Below are positions 22,240 to 57,571 of a stretch of 64,000 bases of DNA, one piece after another; position 1 is the stretch's first letter, and each line of letters starts with the position of its first letter. This DNA is from Actinostola sp. cb2023. Its lineage: Eukaryota; Cnidaria; Anthozoa; Actiniaria; Actinostolidae. The position numbers were made by a program, and so were the translations under genes. The DNA is taken from positions 243,589 through 307,588 of the forward strand of contig JAUJYZ010000677.1 in the NCBI GenBank assembly GCA_033675265.1, given 5' to 3'. The notes under the pieces are model-generated. The model worked only from the letters and a program-made list of their open reading frames with translations. It was not told the DNA's origin and did no database searches.

Positions 22240-23350
22240 CAGAGTTTTTGTGGGGGTTCTTTTAAATAGAATGAGATTGCAGCGAAAACGTAAATTAAAA
22301 AAAAAATCAGCCGCCATTTTGGTTTAACAGGTCAAGACTTTAGTGGGGGTTCTTTTAAGTAGAATGATCGAAATTGCAGCGAACACGTAAATAAATAAAT
22401 AAAACAGTCGCCATTTTGGATTAACAGGTCAAACATTTTGTGGGGGTCAAGACTTTGCAGCGAACACGTAAATAAATAAATAAAACAGTCGCCATTTTGC
22501 ATTAACAGGTCAAGACTTTTGTGGCGGTTCTTTTAAATAGAATGGGCTTGTGTCACCTGTCACGTGACTTTTTAAATTTTCACCGAAGACAAACGAAAAT
22601 ATTAGGAATCAAGCAAATAAGACAAAAGTCAACGGCTTTCAAAGTTTCCCGCTTTGACAAGGATTTGTATGAGATTTTCGCTTGGAGGGCAAGCGTTGCC
22701 CTCCAACCACAGGCAGCCCAAGCTCACCATTTGAAGCTTTATATAGAGATTGTGCAGTGTAAATTTATTAAAAAATCGAAAATACGATAAATCGTTTTAA
22801 ATGATTCTATTTGTTCTTTGTGAGTTTATTTAACTTTTGGAAAAATTTGGTGTCGCTACGATTAAAACTAAGCGAGTTATAGCTGTTTGAATTTTACCCT
22901 ATTACTTAATTCCCTTCAAACTTTCCACTTTTACTAACTTTAGTATGCTCTTTCCAGTTATGGTATTTTCGTTTGTCTTCGGTGAAAATTTAAAAAGTCA
23001 CGTGACAGGTGACACAAGCTCATTGCAGCGAACATCACGTAAATTTAAAAAAATGAGCCGCCATTTTGGTCAAGACTTTTTGGGGGGGTATTTTAAATAG
23101 AATGAACTTACAGCCACAGCGAACACGTATTTAAAAATAATAATTAGCCGCCATTTTGGTTTTACAGGTAAATACTTTTTGTAGGGGTTCTTTTAAATAG
23201 ATAATGGAATTGCAGCGAACACGTACGTAAATGAAAACAAATTCAGCCGCCATTTTGGTTTAACAGGTCAAGACTTTTTGTGAGGGTTCTTTTAAAAAGC
23301 ATGAAATTACAGAGAATACGAGCGAATACGTAAATGTTTTAAAATATTTT
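22240..23350. repeat. 75-85 bp irregular repeat array, interrupted by a foldback
   Basis: Units contain CAGCGAACACGTAAATA, GCCGCCATTTTGGTTTAACA and GGGGTTCTTTTAAATAGAAT in fixed order. About four are on the left and five on the right of an inserted element (22,545-23,020). Related units occur at 19,550-19,720 and 20,180-20,215. Confidence 0.88.
22545..23020. mobile_element. Foldback element with about 65-base TIRs
   Basis: GCTTGTGTCACCTGTCACGT (22,547) and the following bases through CACCGAAGACAAACGAAAAT are mirrored up to 23,019. It sits inside the 75-85 bp repeat array. No coding capacity beyond a chance 89-residue frame. Confidence 0.85.
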
Positions 23351-23488
23351 CCAGCTGCCATTTTGGTTTAAGAGCGAGAATTATAGTGTATTTCAATTTT
23401 TGAGTTTCTCTAAATTAACTGAAATTGTAGCCTCCATTTTGAAAAGTACTTCATCGACCATTCTGTTCTTTGTTTGTTGTCAAAGTTT

Positions 23489-46104
<22,616 letters not shown>

Positions 46105-47096
46105 TTTGAGTCGAGAGTAAGCCTGCTCGTGAAAATCAATGAAATTTGAATATTTAGGAAAACAATTATCTTCTAAAAATGCAACATTCCGTTGACGATG
46201 GACGGTTCTCTAGCTACCATATTAATATGCCAGCGTGAAGAAAGATATTGAATGAAGAAATGGGAGCGTATTTTCAGTTAAATAGAAGTATTATCATCAG
46301 GGTGCCAAAAGGGTGTTGTTATATTCAAAAATGGCTGACCTTCGAGGTTAGATCCGTGTGCTATTGTCCTCTACAAGACTCATTTACTCAGAGTTAGCAT
46401 CAGTCACCCTCGCAGCCGTTTTGGTCCATCTTTTGTCTTATTCACAAGGTCTAGGCCTATCACGTGGTTAACCTGTGCGCCTGCTGTCAACAGACAGCGG
46501 TACATACCTGGGACAGATAGCAGTAGACAGTATAGTAGGGACCGCGAATTATCCCTATTTTTACGGTGGAGATTCGGTGGATGACGTCTATAACAGTTAT
46601 AATAGACGAACGTGTCAACATTTTTCGTATTCGGTAGTTATCTATACGATTTTTAGTCGCACCACGCGTACGGAGGATGTTTTGAATTTCGCGCGCCATG
46701 TATCACAACAATCAACAACCATACTCCTTATCCAGGCCTACAAATTCATGAGCCGAAATCCTCTTTGCCTGTAATAAGCATTTCCAAGCATGTTCGGTCA
46801 TTTCTACATAATTGATAAAACGACAAGAGTGATTGTTTTCATTACATAAGTTACGTTCGTCTTTGTCGTCGTTCGTCTTAATTGTTAAGCCGCATCTACA
46901 CGAACAAGTTTTCCTTGACAAGGAAAAATTGACAATTTTTTGTCATCTACACGAGCAAGTTTTCCTTAACAAGGAAAAATTGGCGATGATTTTTTCGTCT
47001 ACACGAGCAAGTCTTCCTTGTCAAGGAAAAGGCCGGGAGGGAGGGAGGGAGAGAGGGAGGGAGGGAGAGAGGAAGGATTCAGTCGTGGTCTTCGTC
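46105..47096. promoter_or_regulatory. Intergenic region: 3' flank of the TRPA-like gene and probable promoter of the CH/spectrin gene
   Basis: About 990 bases separate the TRPA-like stop from the CH/spectrin ATG; both genes are on the minus strand. No clear TATA box was recognised. It holds a Harbinger-like terminal remnant (46,885-47,030) and a GGGA tract (47,036-47,075). Confidence 0.5.
46885..47030. mobile_element. Harbinger-family end with three palindromic subterminal repeats
   Basis: TTAAGCCGCATCTACACGAA (46,885) parallels the TTAAGCCCCATTTACACGAC at the Harbinger left end. It is followed by three repeats of TCTACACGAGCAAG plus TTTTCCTTGACAAGGAAAA (46,909-46,927, 46,960-46,978, 47,012-47,030). 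No right end was found, so it is a remnant or solo end. Confidence 0.65.
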
Positions 47097-49477
47097 CTAT
47101 ACATTAGGAATCAAAAGCTCCTCTTCATCGCCTGCATCGTCCTCTATAGTGATTTCTAATTTCTTCACAACAGCTTGTAACATGGCTTGCAGGTATTCCT
47201 GTTGGGATTGCATATCCTTCATTCGACTTTTTAACGCTTTTATGCCTTTGTCAAGGCTTTCGTTGTGTTCCTCCATTTTCTGTATCAATGGCTGAAAGCA
47301 AACGTACAAAATGAATGAGTTGCTAGTCACCAGGCCCTCCCATTTTATCCCGTCATTCGCAAAGGATTCTGGGTATGCCCGGGGACGAACATATGAAAGT
47401 TTTCTAGTTTGTTTCCATGATTATCACAAATTTCAAATTCCTTAGTCTTGTTGCAATAATATGTAGCAGGAGCCCATTACTAGGAGCCTTCCTCTCCTAT
47501 AATAGGTTTGTACGACATCGAATGCACAAAATTGATCTAAAAATAGAAACACTCATTATAAATTCCGCGCGATTAACCAATCATGTCGCGTCTTACACAA
47601 TAAGAATTTGACGTCAGATTCAAAACTGTTTTGCTTTCAATGTCGGCCGAAAGCGTACCGTGTAGTTCCAGTGATTCTAGTGAAGAATCAGAATCTAGTG
47701 AAATTTCAGATCAGTTTCGTCGTCTGACTTCAGTACTTCATCAAGCGAGGAAGAACAATGATTGAAAACATTAAAAACAAAACAAAAAAGCAACTCCAGG
47801 TATTATTATTTATATCAAAACTTCAAGTGCGAGAACTTCTAAAAACAAAGCTAGTTCAAAGGCCAGTTCAAAACCCGGCCAAAAAAATGAACATCTTCTG
47901 CTCTTTCTGAGAAGGCATTCAACGATCTGGTATCATGGATAATCTCTTACGAAGAACCAAATTAAACTTGTGCAGGACTAGCAGTGAGAACCAAGCTAAT
48001 GAATATTCCAAACCGCCGGTGTGTTTTGCTAATTAGCATTTGTTGTCTGAAACACAGCAAAATGAATCACGAACTTTGAAGTAGGATTTTGTCGAAAATT
48101 CTCGACATTCACACAAAGTTCCTTCTAAAACAGCGAAGTGAGGTACAGGGGAGCTTCTTTTTCTGTCAGGCCTGGATGAAGATTTTATCGCATTTTTATT
48201 CAGCGGCTGTTCTTGTCCGTGCCTTCTTGCCTTCTTTGAACTGAAGACGCCATTGGCGAAAGAACTTCGCATACACTCAGTGATAACCCTCTTGTTTTAG
48301 TGTTCTTTGCCGCTCTTTAAGGCACGGTTCGTCGGTTGAGAGTTTCAGTTGTTTTTCGATAATCTTTCGGCGAAGAAGGTCTTTAGCAAAGTGCACATTT
48401 GTGTGGTTGGTTATGTTGGCGTACGTCGCTATCCAAAAATCAGTCACTGTGAGAACGCTTCATTCTTACGAAGACTAAATCGTGAATCAAAAACCAACAG
48501 AAGAAAGTTGATAAAACAAGAATAAACATATGAAGCGATATGTATAAGAACGTAGAAGGATTTCGTGACATCGTGAGTCGCCAAACTAAAAGTCGCCACT
48601 AAGCGCTCTGGCAGTATGTCAGTTTATTGATACATGTGATACATTCATTGTACACAGTTCGTCTCGATCTTGTGCAAGGGAAAAATAGACTTGGACTTCC
48701 ATGGATTAAGAATATCAATATTCTGGATCAAGTCCTCGCGTCTTCCGTTTGGCCGCCATTTTATTTTTCAATTTGAAATTCTTCGGAAATTTGCATATCT
48801 AAAAATAGCACAATTTGTGCATTTGATGTCGTATGAACCTATTACTAGAGGAAGGCTCCTAGTAATGGGCTCCTGTATGTACGACAATTTGTTTAAATTT
48901 ATATTTAGCTTCCAAGCAGGCTTGGTTACTTTCCAAAATGGCTGCCGCCGATGTAAACAAACCTTTTCTAGCTCCAGCGCTTCTTTCATTTCTTGTGGTG
49001 ACATGGGCGGTGGGCTGAAATATCGCCAGATTCCCCTATGTCGGTTCGGAAAGTAGCTTTCTTTGCAAACAAGAAGACCTTTTCGTAGTTTACGAGGCAT
49101 AGCCTTCTCCACGTCGAGAGCAAGGTCAACCTAGAAATGACAAGTTATATTCTATATTTATAGTCACTCTATCGCGACGGCCTCGCCCGACGAACGAACG
49201 AACAAACGAACGAACGAACGAACGAACAAACAAACAGCAAACTAACGAAAAACAAACAAATGAACAAACAAACAAAAACAAAAAAACGCACGAACAAACA
49301 AACAAACAGCAAACTAACGAAAAACAAACAAACGAACGAACAAACGAACGAACAAACAGCAAACTACCGAATAACAAACGATCAAACAAACAAACAAAAC
49401 CGGAACAACCAACAAGCACACAAACAAACTCATGAAACAGTAGCGAAGGGAGGAAAGGCACGGGCAAAGTAGCTGCC

Positions 49478-49513
<36 letters not shown>

Positions 49514-50000
49514 ACACACACAATTTTCAGTTGTGTGTACTTTATACAATATGAGCGGCCGATCTGTATGGGATTTACAAACTCGAGCCGTAGGCGAGAG
49601 TTTTTAAATCCCATACAGATCGGACGTGAATATTGTATATTACTTATCGAATCCAACGATGTATAACTGGATATTTTACTATAATTTTGATGATAAGAAG
49701 CAGCTTGGCCGAGAAAATTGAACTTAAAGTTGAATGCAAATGAGGACGAATCTGTATCCGATTTACAGATGTCCTTCACGGTAGTGATTTCTATTGTATT
49801 TTCCTCATTAATTATTCATGAATTTGATAAATATAATTATGGATGAAGATTTTAAAACTGTATTCAAATTTATGTTGTTATCTGTGAATGGCCCTCTCCT
49901 TACTCCATTGCGGCACGGCGTGGATGCTTACCAACATGGCTTGACGTTTGAGTAAAGCCTGATCTTGTACGCCTTTGATGTCATCAACGGCCAAACCAAT
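47097..50000 (-). CDS. TRPA1: Post-S6 and C-terminal coiled-coil exons of the TRPA-like channel
   Basis: Exon 49,932-50,000 begins [20 protein letters not shown], completing the family sequence after S6. Exon 48,963-49,130 reads [17 protein letters not shown] and [17 protein letters not shown]. Exon 47,097-47,291 is a heptad-like coiled coil ([39 protein letters not shown]) with an acidic end and stop. In TRPA1 the C-terminal coiled coil assembles the tetramer core. Confidence 0.92.
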
Positions 50001-53000
50001 CTATGGACCAATAACGCGACTAATGTCAATGTGCTAAGGAATTAAAGGTTTTAACACTGGAAGTAAAAAAGTTTTTCATCTGATGTCTAAATACCGTAAG
50101 GCCTTGGGGGGGGGTAGAGAGATTGGGAGAGAGAAAGGAGGAGGAGGGAGAGAGAAAGGAGGACTCAAGTACGTTAAGGCCTGGGATGGACGTGAAAACG
50201 AGGCTAAGCCTATTTTATTTTGCTGTTATGACAGGTTTTGCTCGAAATTCACGAAACTTCTCACAGGTATATAACTTTACGACTTCCAACTTTTAAGACA
50301 GTAATATTTGTCATAGAATGATCACGTGACCTCTTGCCTCACTCCCATGTCCCTCGAAAATTTGTATCAAAATGGGGTGATGGGTATTTTATGTATGGCA
50401 AAAGTTATGCCATATTTTCGTTTCTCTTTGTGACAGGTATAACAATCTGCCCTCACACCTGAACAACTAATTTGTATTAAGGAGATATTTGACAAAATAG
50501 GTCACGTGACCTGGAGGGTCAATCATATTGAAGAAGAAGGAGAAGGAGGAGGAGGAGGAGGAGGAGGAGGAGGAGGAGGAGGAGGAGGAGGAGGAGGAGG
50601 AGGAGGAGGAGGAGGAGGAGGAGGAGGAGAAGGAGAAGGAGAGGTATAAACACTGAGAAGTGGTTTGAAAACAACGAGGTGCAGCCGAGTTTTTTTAACC
50701 CACTTCGAGGTGTTTGTATATATCGGGTGAAACACTCTTTCTCATGTTTGATATAGCTTCTCAATCCATTAATAATTATTGGAGAAATTCAAAGCGAAAG
50801 CTCGCCAAATTGTCTGCTAATTAAGTTCATATTTCCAAGCCTCCTTCACGGAAGTGACTTCCTTTTGTTTTCGTGAATTATTTAAAATGAGTTTGAGAAT
50901 AAATATTCTCAACGGATCTCCCTTCAAACTGGGGGTGCCAACATGTCAAAACATTAACGCTATTCAATAATATCGTAAAATTACTGCCCTTTCTAAGGTG
51001 TAGTCTTTGAATCCATAGAAATCGTCAATAAATTGCATGGTATGGATATATTTCAGAGTGAAAAAATTTTTTTGAGGAGGGAGGGGGTGGGGAAATAAAA
51101 TTTAAAGATTCAGGGGTGGAAAACCGTAACCCTTGTACTGATTTGAACGTTTGTTATTATCGTGTATTGATTGGGCTACCTGTGTTTTCATGTGCCTGCA
51201 ATTAGTCAGCGGTCATTTTAGTTTGCGACAGGCCGCCATGTTTTGTTTATAACATGCAGTTTGAGGTTTATCAGAATAAAGCCTTTGAAACGGCACTCTA
51301 TCGTCTTATAGTTCACTACAATTTATTCTGATAACTCAATGGATAAAGTCCTACGTCCCGAACGCCTGGAAACGGATCCAAACAGCGTTGGAGCTTCGAA
51401 AGAATGGATCCACTGGAAGCGAACCTTCGAAAACTTCCTCTCAGTATTAAGCGACAAAGACGTCAACAAATTCGGTGTATTAATCAACTTTATCTCACCC
51501 TCGATCTTTCAATACGTCGAAGAGTGTACGACCTATGAATATGCCATCGAAGTTCTGCAAAATATCTACGTGAAGCCACGGAATGAGATCTACGCTCGAT
51601 ACATACTCGCCACTCGACGACAGCAATCCAACGAGACTCTCGACGAGTATCTACAAGCTCTTAAGTCCTTGAGCAAAGACTGTAACTTCAAGTCTGTCAC
51701 GGCTGTTAAATACTGCGAGGAAGGTGTTAGAGATGCCTTCATTACGGGACTTCAATCGAACCAAATTCGACAAAGGTTACTGGAAAACAAGACACTTGAC
51801 TTAAAAACAATGTTTGACCAGGCTCGTGCTCTAGAGTCTGCTATGCGTACTTCTGAATCCTACATGGCCCCTCAGCCCTCCTTCAACGCTGCAGTCCCTC
51901 CTACTCCACCTGACCCGGTCCAACTTGACCACAACACCCTGGCCGCTGCTCAACATGAAGAACAAACATGTTTCTTCTGTGGTAACACCAAGCATCCTCG
52001 TTCTAAATGCCCAGCTCGTGATGCCACCTGTAACAAATGTCAAAAAAAAGGGCACTTTGCGAAAGCATGCCGTGGAAAGTCAAGCAAACCCAAAGAGGGA
52101 TTTTCAGCTGCAATCTGGTCCCCAACACTCGCCACCACAGGGACCCCAGAATCCCTCAAGAAGTCATCAGCTACGGTAGAAATTAACGCGGGATGGAAAG
52201 TCAAGGCTCTCTTCGACAGTGGAAGTAGTGAAAGTTTCATCCACCCTAGCCTGGTGGAAGCAGCAGCTATAACCATTCATCCGTCCTCCAGTACTGTCTC
52301 CATGGCGACGTCAGCATTTTCTACAAAAGTGACAGGGTGCTGCATTGTTGACCTCGCCTATCAAGGAAGGGTATACAAAGGTTTTCATCTGTCAGTACTA
52401 CCAGGACTTTGTGCAGACCTTATCCTGGGACTCAATTTTCAGTCGCAGCACGAAAGTGTTACTTTCAATTATGGTGGTCCAAAACCATCCTTATCTATCT
52501 GTGGTCTATCTACACTGAACATGGATCCACCAGCACCGTTTGCAAACCTGACTGCAGATTGTCATCCTATCATCACTAAGTCAAGACGTTACAGTCAAGA
52601 AGATCTGGCCTTCATCAATGGAGAAGTGGAGAGGCTACTCAAAGAAGGCATCATAGAGCCGAGTCAATCTCCATGGCGAGCTCAAGTTGTAGTGACTAAA
52701 GACGAAAACCACAAGAAACGACTGGCCATAGACTACTCCCAGACTATCAACCGATTTACACTACTAGATGCCTTCCCATTACCCAGAATCAATGACACTA
52801 TCAACGACATTGCTCAGTACCGAGTCTTCAGCACCGTCGACCTGAAGAGCGCATACCACCAAGTGTCCCTCAAAGACGAAGACAGACCATATACCGCTTT
52901 CGAAGCTCGAAATGGCCTCTTCCAGTTTACACGTCTTCCTTTTGGTGTGACTAATGGAGTGGCGTGCTTCCAAAGGGAGATGATGAAACTTGTGCAAGAA

Positions 53001-56000
53001 GAAGATCTTAAAGCGGTATTCCCTTACCTGGACAACATCACCATCTGTGGTAAAACCCAAGAAGACCATGACAAAAACCTGACATGTTTTCTTGAAGCCG
53101 CTAAACAAAAGAACATAACATACAATGATGATAAGAGCATCTTTTCAACCCGGCGCCTTCCGATCCTGGGATATGTCATCGAAGAAGGAACCATCTGCCC
53201 GGATCCTGAACGGCTACGACCGCTGCGTGAGCTTCCTGTTCCACATGACACCAAGGCCCTCAATAGATGCCTGGGGTTATTCTCTTACTATTCACGATGG
53301 ATCCCGGCATACTCTGACCGCATCAAGCCAATCACCAGCGCAAAGTCATTCCCTTTACCTCAAGAGGCTGTAAAGGCATTTCAAGGGATCAAGAAGATAA
53401 TAGAGGAAGCAGTTGTTACAGCAATTGACGAGAATACACCATTTGAAGTGGAGACTGATGCCTCAGATGTAGCGTTGGCAGCTACTCTCAACCAAAAGGG
53501 AAGACCTGTTGCCTTCTTCTCAAGGACTCTGCAAGGGAGTGAGCTGAAACATGCGTCAATTGAGAAGGAAGCCCAGGCGATTGTCGAGGCATTGAGACAC
53601 TGGAAACATTTCCTGACTGGAAGACATTTCACTCTTACGACTGACCAAAAGTCTGTATCCTACATGTTCGACCAGCGCCACAAAGGCAAAATCAAGAATG
53701 ACAAGATTATGCGTTGGAGGATTGAGCTCTCTTGTTACAGTTTCGACATTGTATATCGACCGGGAAAGGACAATATCCCACCGGACACTCTATCACGCGC
53801 CACTTGTGCTGCAGCTACACAAGATTCCCTCTACAAGCTTCACCAGTCACTCTGCCATCCAGGCATAACAAGACTTTGGCATTTCATACGAGCCAAAAAC
53901 CTCCCATATTCACTTGAGGAAGTCAGGCAGATGACGAATTCGTGCCCTGTTTGTTGTGAGTGTAAACCTAAGTTCCACCATCCTGAGGAAACTCATCTCA
54001 TCAAAGCTACTCAACCATTTGAAAGGATCAACATCGACTTCAAAGGCCCGTTGCCATCAACTAACAAGAACAGATACTTCCTCAATATAATTGATGAATT
54101 CTCCAGATTTCCATTTGTATTCCCATGTCCTGATGTTTCCACAACGACAGTAATCAAGTGTCTCACCACACTCTTCTCTCTCTTCGGGATGCCAGCGTAC
54201 GTTCACTCAGACCGAGGGGCGTCTTTCATGAGCCATGAGTTACGAGCCTTCCTCACTGAAAAAGGGGTTGCGATGAGCCGTACCACTAGCTACAATCCGG
54301 CTGGCAATGGTCAAGTTGAGAAGTATAATGGTACCATCTGGAAAGCGATTACAATGAGTCTTAAATCCAATAACCTTCCAATAGAGCATTGGCAGGATGT
54401 CCTCCCAGACGTGTTGCACTCAGTCCGTTCACTCTTATGCACCGCAACAAACGAGACACCTCACGAACGTTTCCTTGGGTTCTCACGTCGGTCTTCGGCT
54501 GGCAGTTCTGTTCCTACATGGCTAGCTACTCCTGGTCCGATCTATGTCAAGCGTAATGTCCGGAATAGCAAGACTGACCCTTTGGTGGACGAAGCTGAGT
54601 TGCTTCAAGCGAACCCCCACTATGCACATGTGCGCTACCCAGATGGTAGGGAGACTACTGTGTCTACCAAGAGCCTTGCTCCTAGAGGTCAATCAAAGGA
54701 ACCACAAACTCTACCTCAGCCCAGAATGGAAGTACATCCCATTCCAGACTTGACAATATCTACTGAAGATCAAGCCCACAGTGAAGAACAAGCACCACGT
54801 AGTGACATCACTGAAGAAGTATCTTTACAAGCACCAAGTGAACAATCCCCCATAACACTGCGACGCTCTCAGCGAGCTCGTCGCCCCGTTGATAAGCTTA
54901 ATATTTAGAAGGGGGAGAATGTACTGATTTGAACGTTTGTTATTATCGTGTATTGATTGGGCTACCTGTGTTTTCATGTGCCTGCAATTAGTCAGCGGTC
55001 ATTTTAGTTTGCGACAGGCCGCCATGTTTTGTTTATAACATGCAGTTTGAGGTTTATCAGAATAAAGCCTTTGAAACGGCACTCTATCGTCTTATAGTTC
55101 ACTACAACCCTATCTCCTTTGGTTTGGACCAACAAACACATTTAGTCACACGGAGATCAAACGTCTGCCAAGTGAGAGTATGATAAGTTCCTTCGTAGAT
55201 ATTCAACGTCAGTAAATATTGTGGGAAAAGCATCGATGAACATAATATCTGGAAACCCCAGTAGCCAATTTGAAATCAAGCGAACCTCAGTAGACCATAT
55301 TCTGTCCCCCCTCATAAACAAAGCCGTGACGTCATAATGATATAGGGCAATTAACTCCCTTTGAAAATGTAAATATTTGATTATCGTTTGGTTGCCGTGT
55401 AAGACTGGGAACGATCGTCTACATACCAGTAAATTCATTAGGATCAACGTCATCACAATCAGAAATATCACAAACAAGGCCCAAGTGATAGGTGGCACTT
55501 TGGCACTAGAATCGAAGAGAGTATCGAACTCAAATTCACCAATCATCATGACCCCAGTCTTTATGATAGATCTGCCAGCAGATTTGAATTGATCCTGGTA
55601 ACAAACAAACATGTGAACAACGAATTGGTCAGGAAAGCATGGGAATTTGCACTGGGTTTCCGGCAATTTAAAGTAGAGAGGAGACTTGAACCAAGCCAAA
55701 ATGAATTTAGTTCCCAGACCCCTCTTCCACAGGAAGCCCATGTTGGTGAAATTGAGTACAGCACCAACAGGAAGAACTTACCAGGTCGGCCATCAATGTA
55801 TAAAATGACAAAGCAAAAGCGATAATGAAGAGAATGAAGATGATAGAAAACTTGACGAACGTGTAGAGAATGTCTGTGAACATGACGACGTAGATGCCAA
55901 GTTTAGGGAATTTCCGGATAAAGAGTAACAGACACATCCAACCACAGAAGATGGACACGGCTCCAACGCTTGGATGCCAATTGGAGCATCTGGAGAAATT

Positions 56001-57537
56001 ATGTGAAAAAGAATACAAATAACGTAAATAAACTTTGAATAATTAAATTGCATTTATGTATTGTACTTACGCGCTCGGTAGAGAGGCTTATTTTAAGGTA
56101 TGTAATTAAAAGGAGAAGGGCGTAGAAGAAGGTTTAGGAATGTAGAGGAGAAGGGGGAAGGAGCCGAAGGGGGAAGGAGAAGGGGGAAGGAGAAGGGGGA
56201 AGGAGAAGGGGGAAGGAGAAGGGGGAAGGAGAAGGGGGAAGGAGAAGGGGGAAGGAGAAGGGGGGAAGGAGAAGGGGGGAAGGAGGTTCATTTGTTTGTT
56301 TGATTGCAGGGAAACATTTCGCAGTATAAAATATAACCATCATTTCTAAATTTAACTAGACGCTCTAGTAGCGTAAGTCGGGCTTCTTGGAGCAAGCAGT
56401 GGTTGCTGCGATCGGTAATCTCGACTGAATCTGATTTGCTCTCGACCATATATCCATTGTCAATGAAATATTGTCAATGGCAATAAAGCTCGAGCAAGAG
56501 CCGCGCGCCCTAGACTAATGCATCAAACACGTAGGCAAGGTAATTCATTAACGCACTATGGTTTAGAATGATCATAAAGTATTGTATATGTACAATAATC
56601 AAATCTCCCAGCACAAGAATAGCTTTTTCTAGAATATCACAATCATCAAGAGTATTTACCATGTCTTCTACTTGACGAGATAAACGATCGCTTCTACAAA
56701 AATGAAATGTAACCTATTTGAACTAAATATAGATATCTTATAGTGCGATTGAAACAGTTTTTGGTTGCTCGTCGTTGCGTGACTCGTCGATAGAACATGC
56801 TTTCCTTGCAATTTCAGTACTGCGAACTTTACAGTATATCAGTAAAAACGTTAATAGCCCGACTTCACGCTACTAGAGCGTCCTGTTTCAATCTAAATTA
56901 AGATTTTGACGAGAAAAGACTTATATTTTGGCCCCTTGACCTCCGGTGCTTTCCCTGATTGGTTTGTGCTTTCTAATCTTTCTTGGCCAGACTTCATGTC
57001 TCCTTCGGCCGGCACAGGGCGCATGCGCTGGATTTGAGGCCAACGAAGACAACAAAGAACGCTTCTCATTTTTAGAGTCGGGTCTTCCACAGGAAGCCCG
57101 ACTAATAACCAAACAAACATAATTACATCGCGAATACATAAACAACATTTCCACTCACTTTCGAAAGCCAAACTCGTCGGCTCCCTCGAACTCCGGCGCG
57201 ACATAGGCAATAGACGTGATGTACGCAGACCATTCCAACACATTCTCCCACTTAAAATAATCATTGAACTGGTACACCATCTGGAACAGCTACAGAAAAG
57301 AAATCCATCATTAAAACTTGTACATATATACGTCATGCCCGGTCAGTGGCAAACACATTGGAAAACTGGCTACGAGTGCTATAACCATTGAGAGCAAACG
57401 TTCTGAAATTGTGACAATACATGCAGTGAACTCTCACCGACAGACACCTCAATAAGACATACACATCTAAAAAACGGACATCATATGCTGGTCCCTGCAA
57501 AAACCAGTTGTTTCACTTTGTAACTGGCAAAGGGTAT

Positions 57538-57571
<34 letters not shown>

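Larger units (their letters stand above)
51134..55106 (+). mobile_element. Young Ty3/Gypsy LTR retrotransposon, 3,973 bp
   Basis: Two 187-base LTRs (51,134-51,320 and 54,920-55,106) begin TGTACTG and end ACTACA and are identical as far as I can read. They are flanked by ACCCT on both sides (51,129-51,133; 55,107-55,111), a perfect 5-bp target duplication. A single gag-pol frame fills the interior, and a polypurine tract GAAGGGGGAGAA lies just before the right LTR. It sits in the intron between the S6 and post-S6 exons of the TRPA-like gene, on the opposite strand. The identical LTRs mean a very recent insertion. Confidence 0.97.

Noticed and set aside
48033..48272. 79-residue basic frame (-) as a host gene
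   Set aside because: It lies inside a TIR-bounded element within a TRPA intron, has no recognised domain and no splice support; more likely decayed transposon coding DNA.
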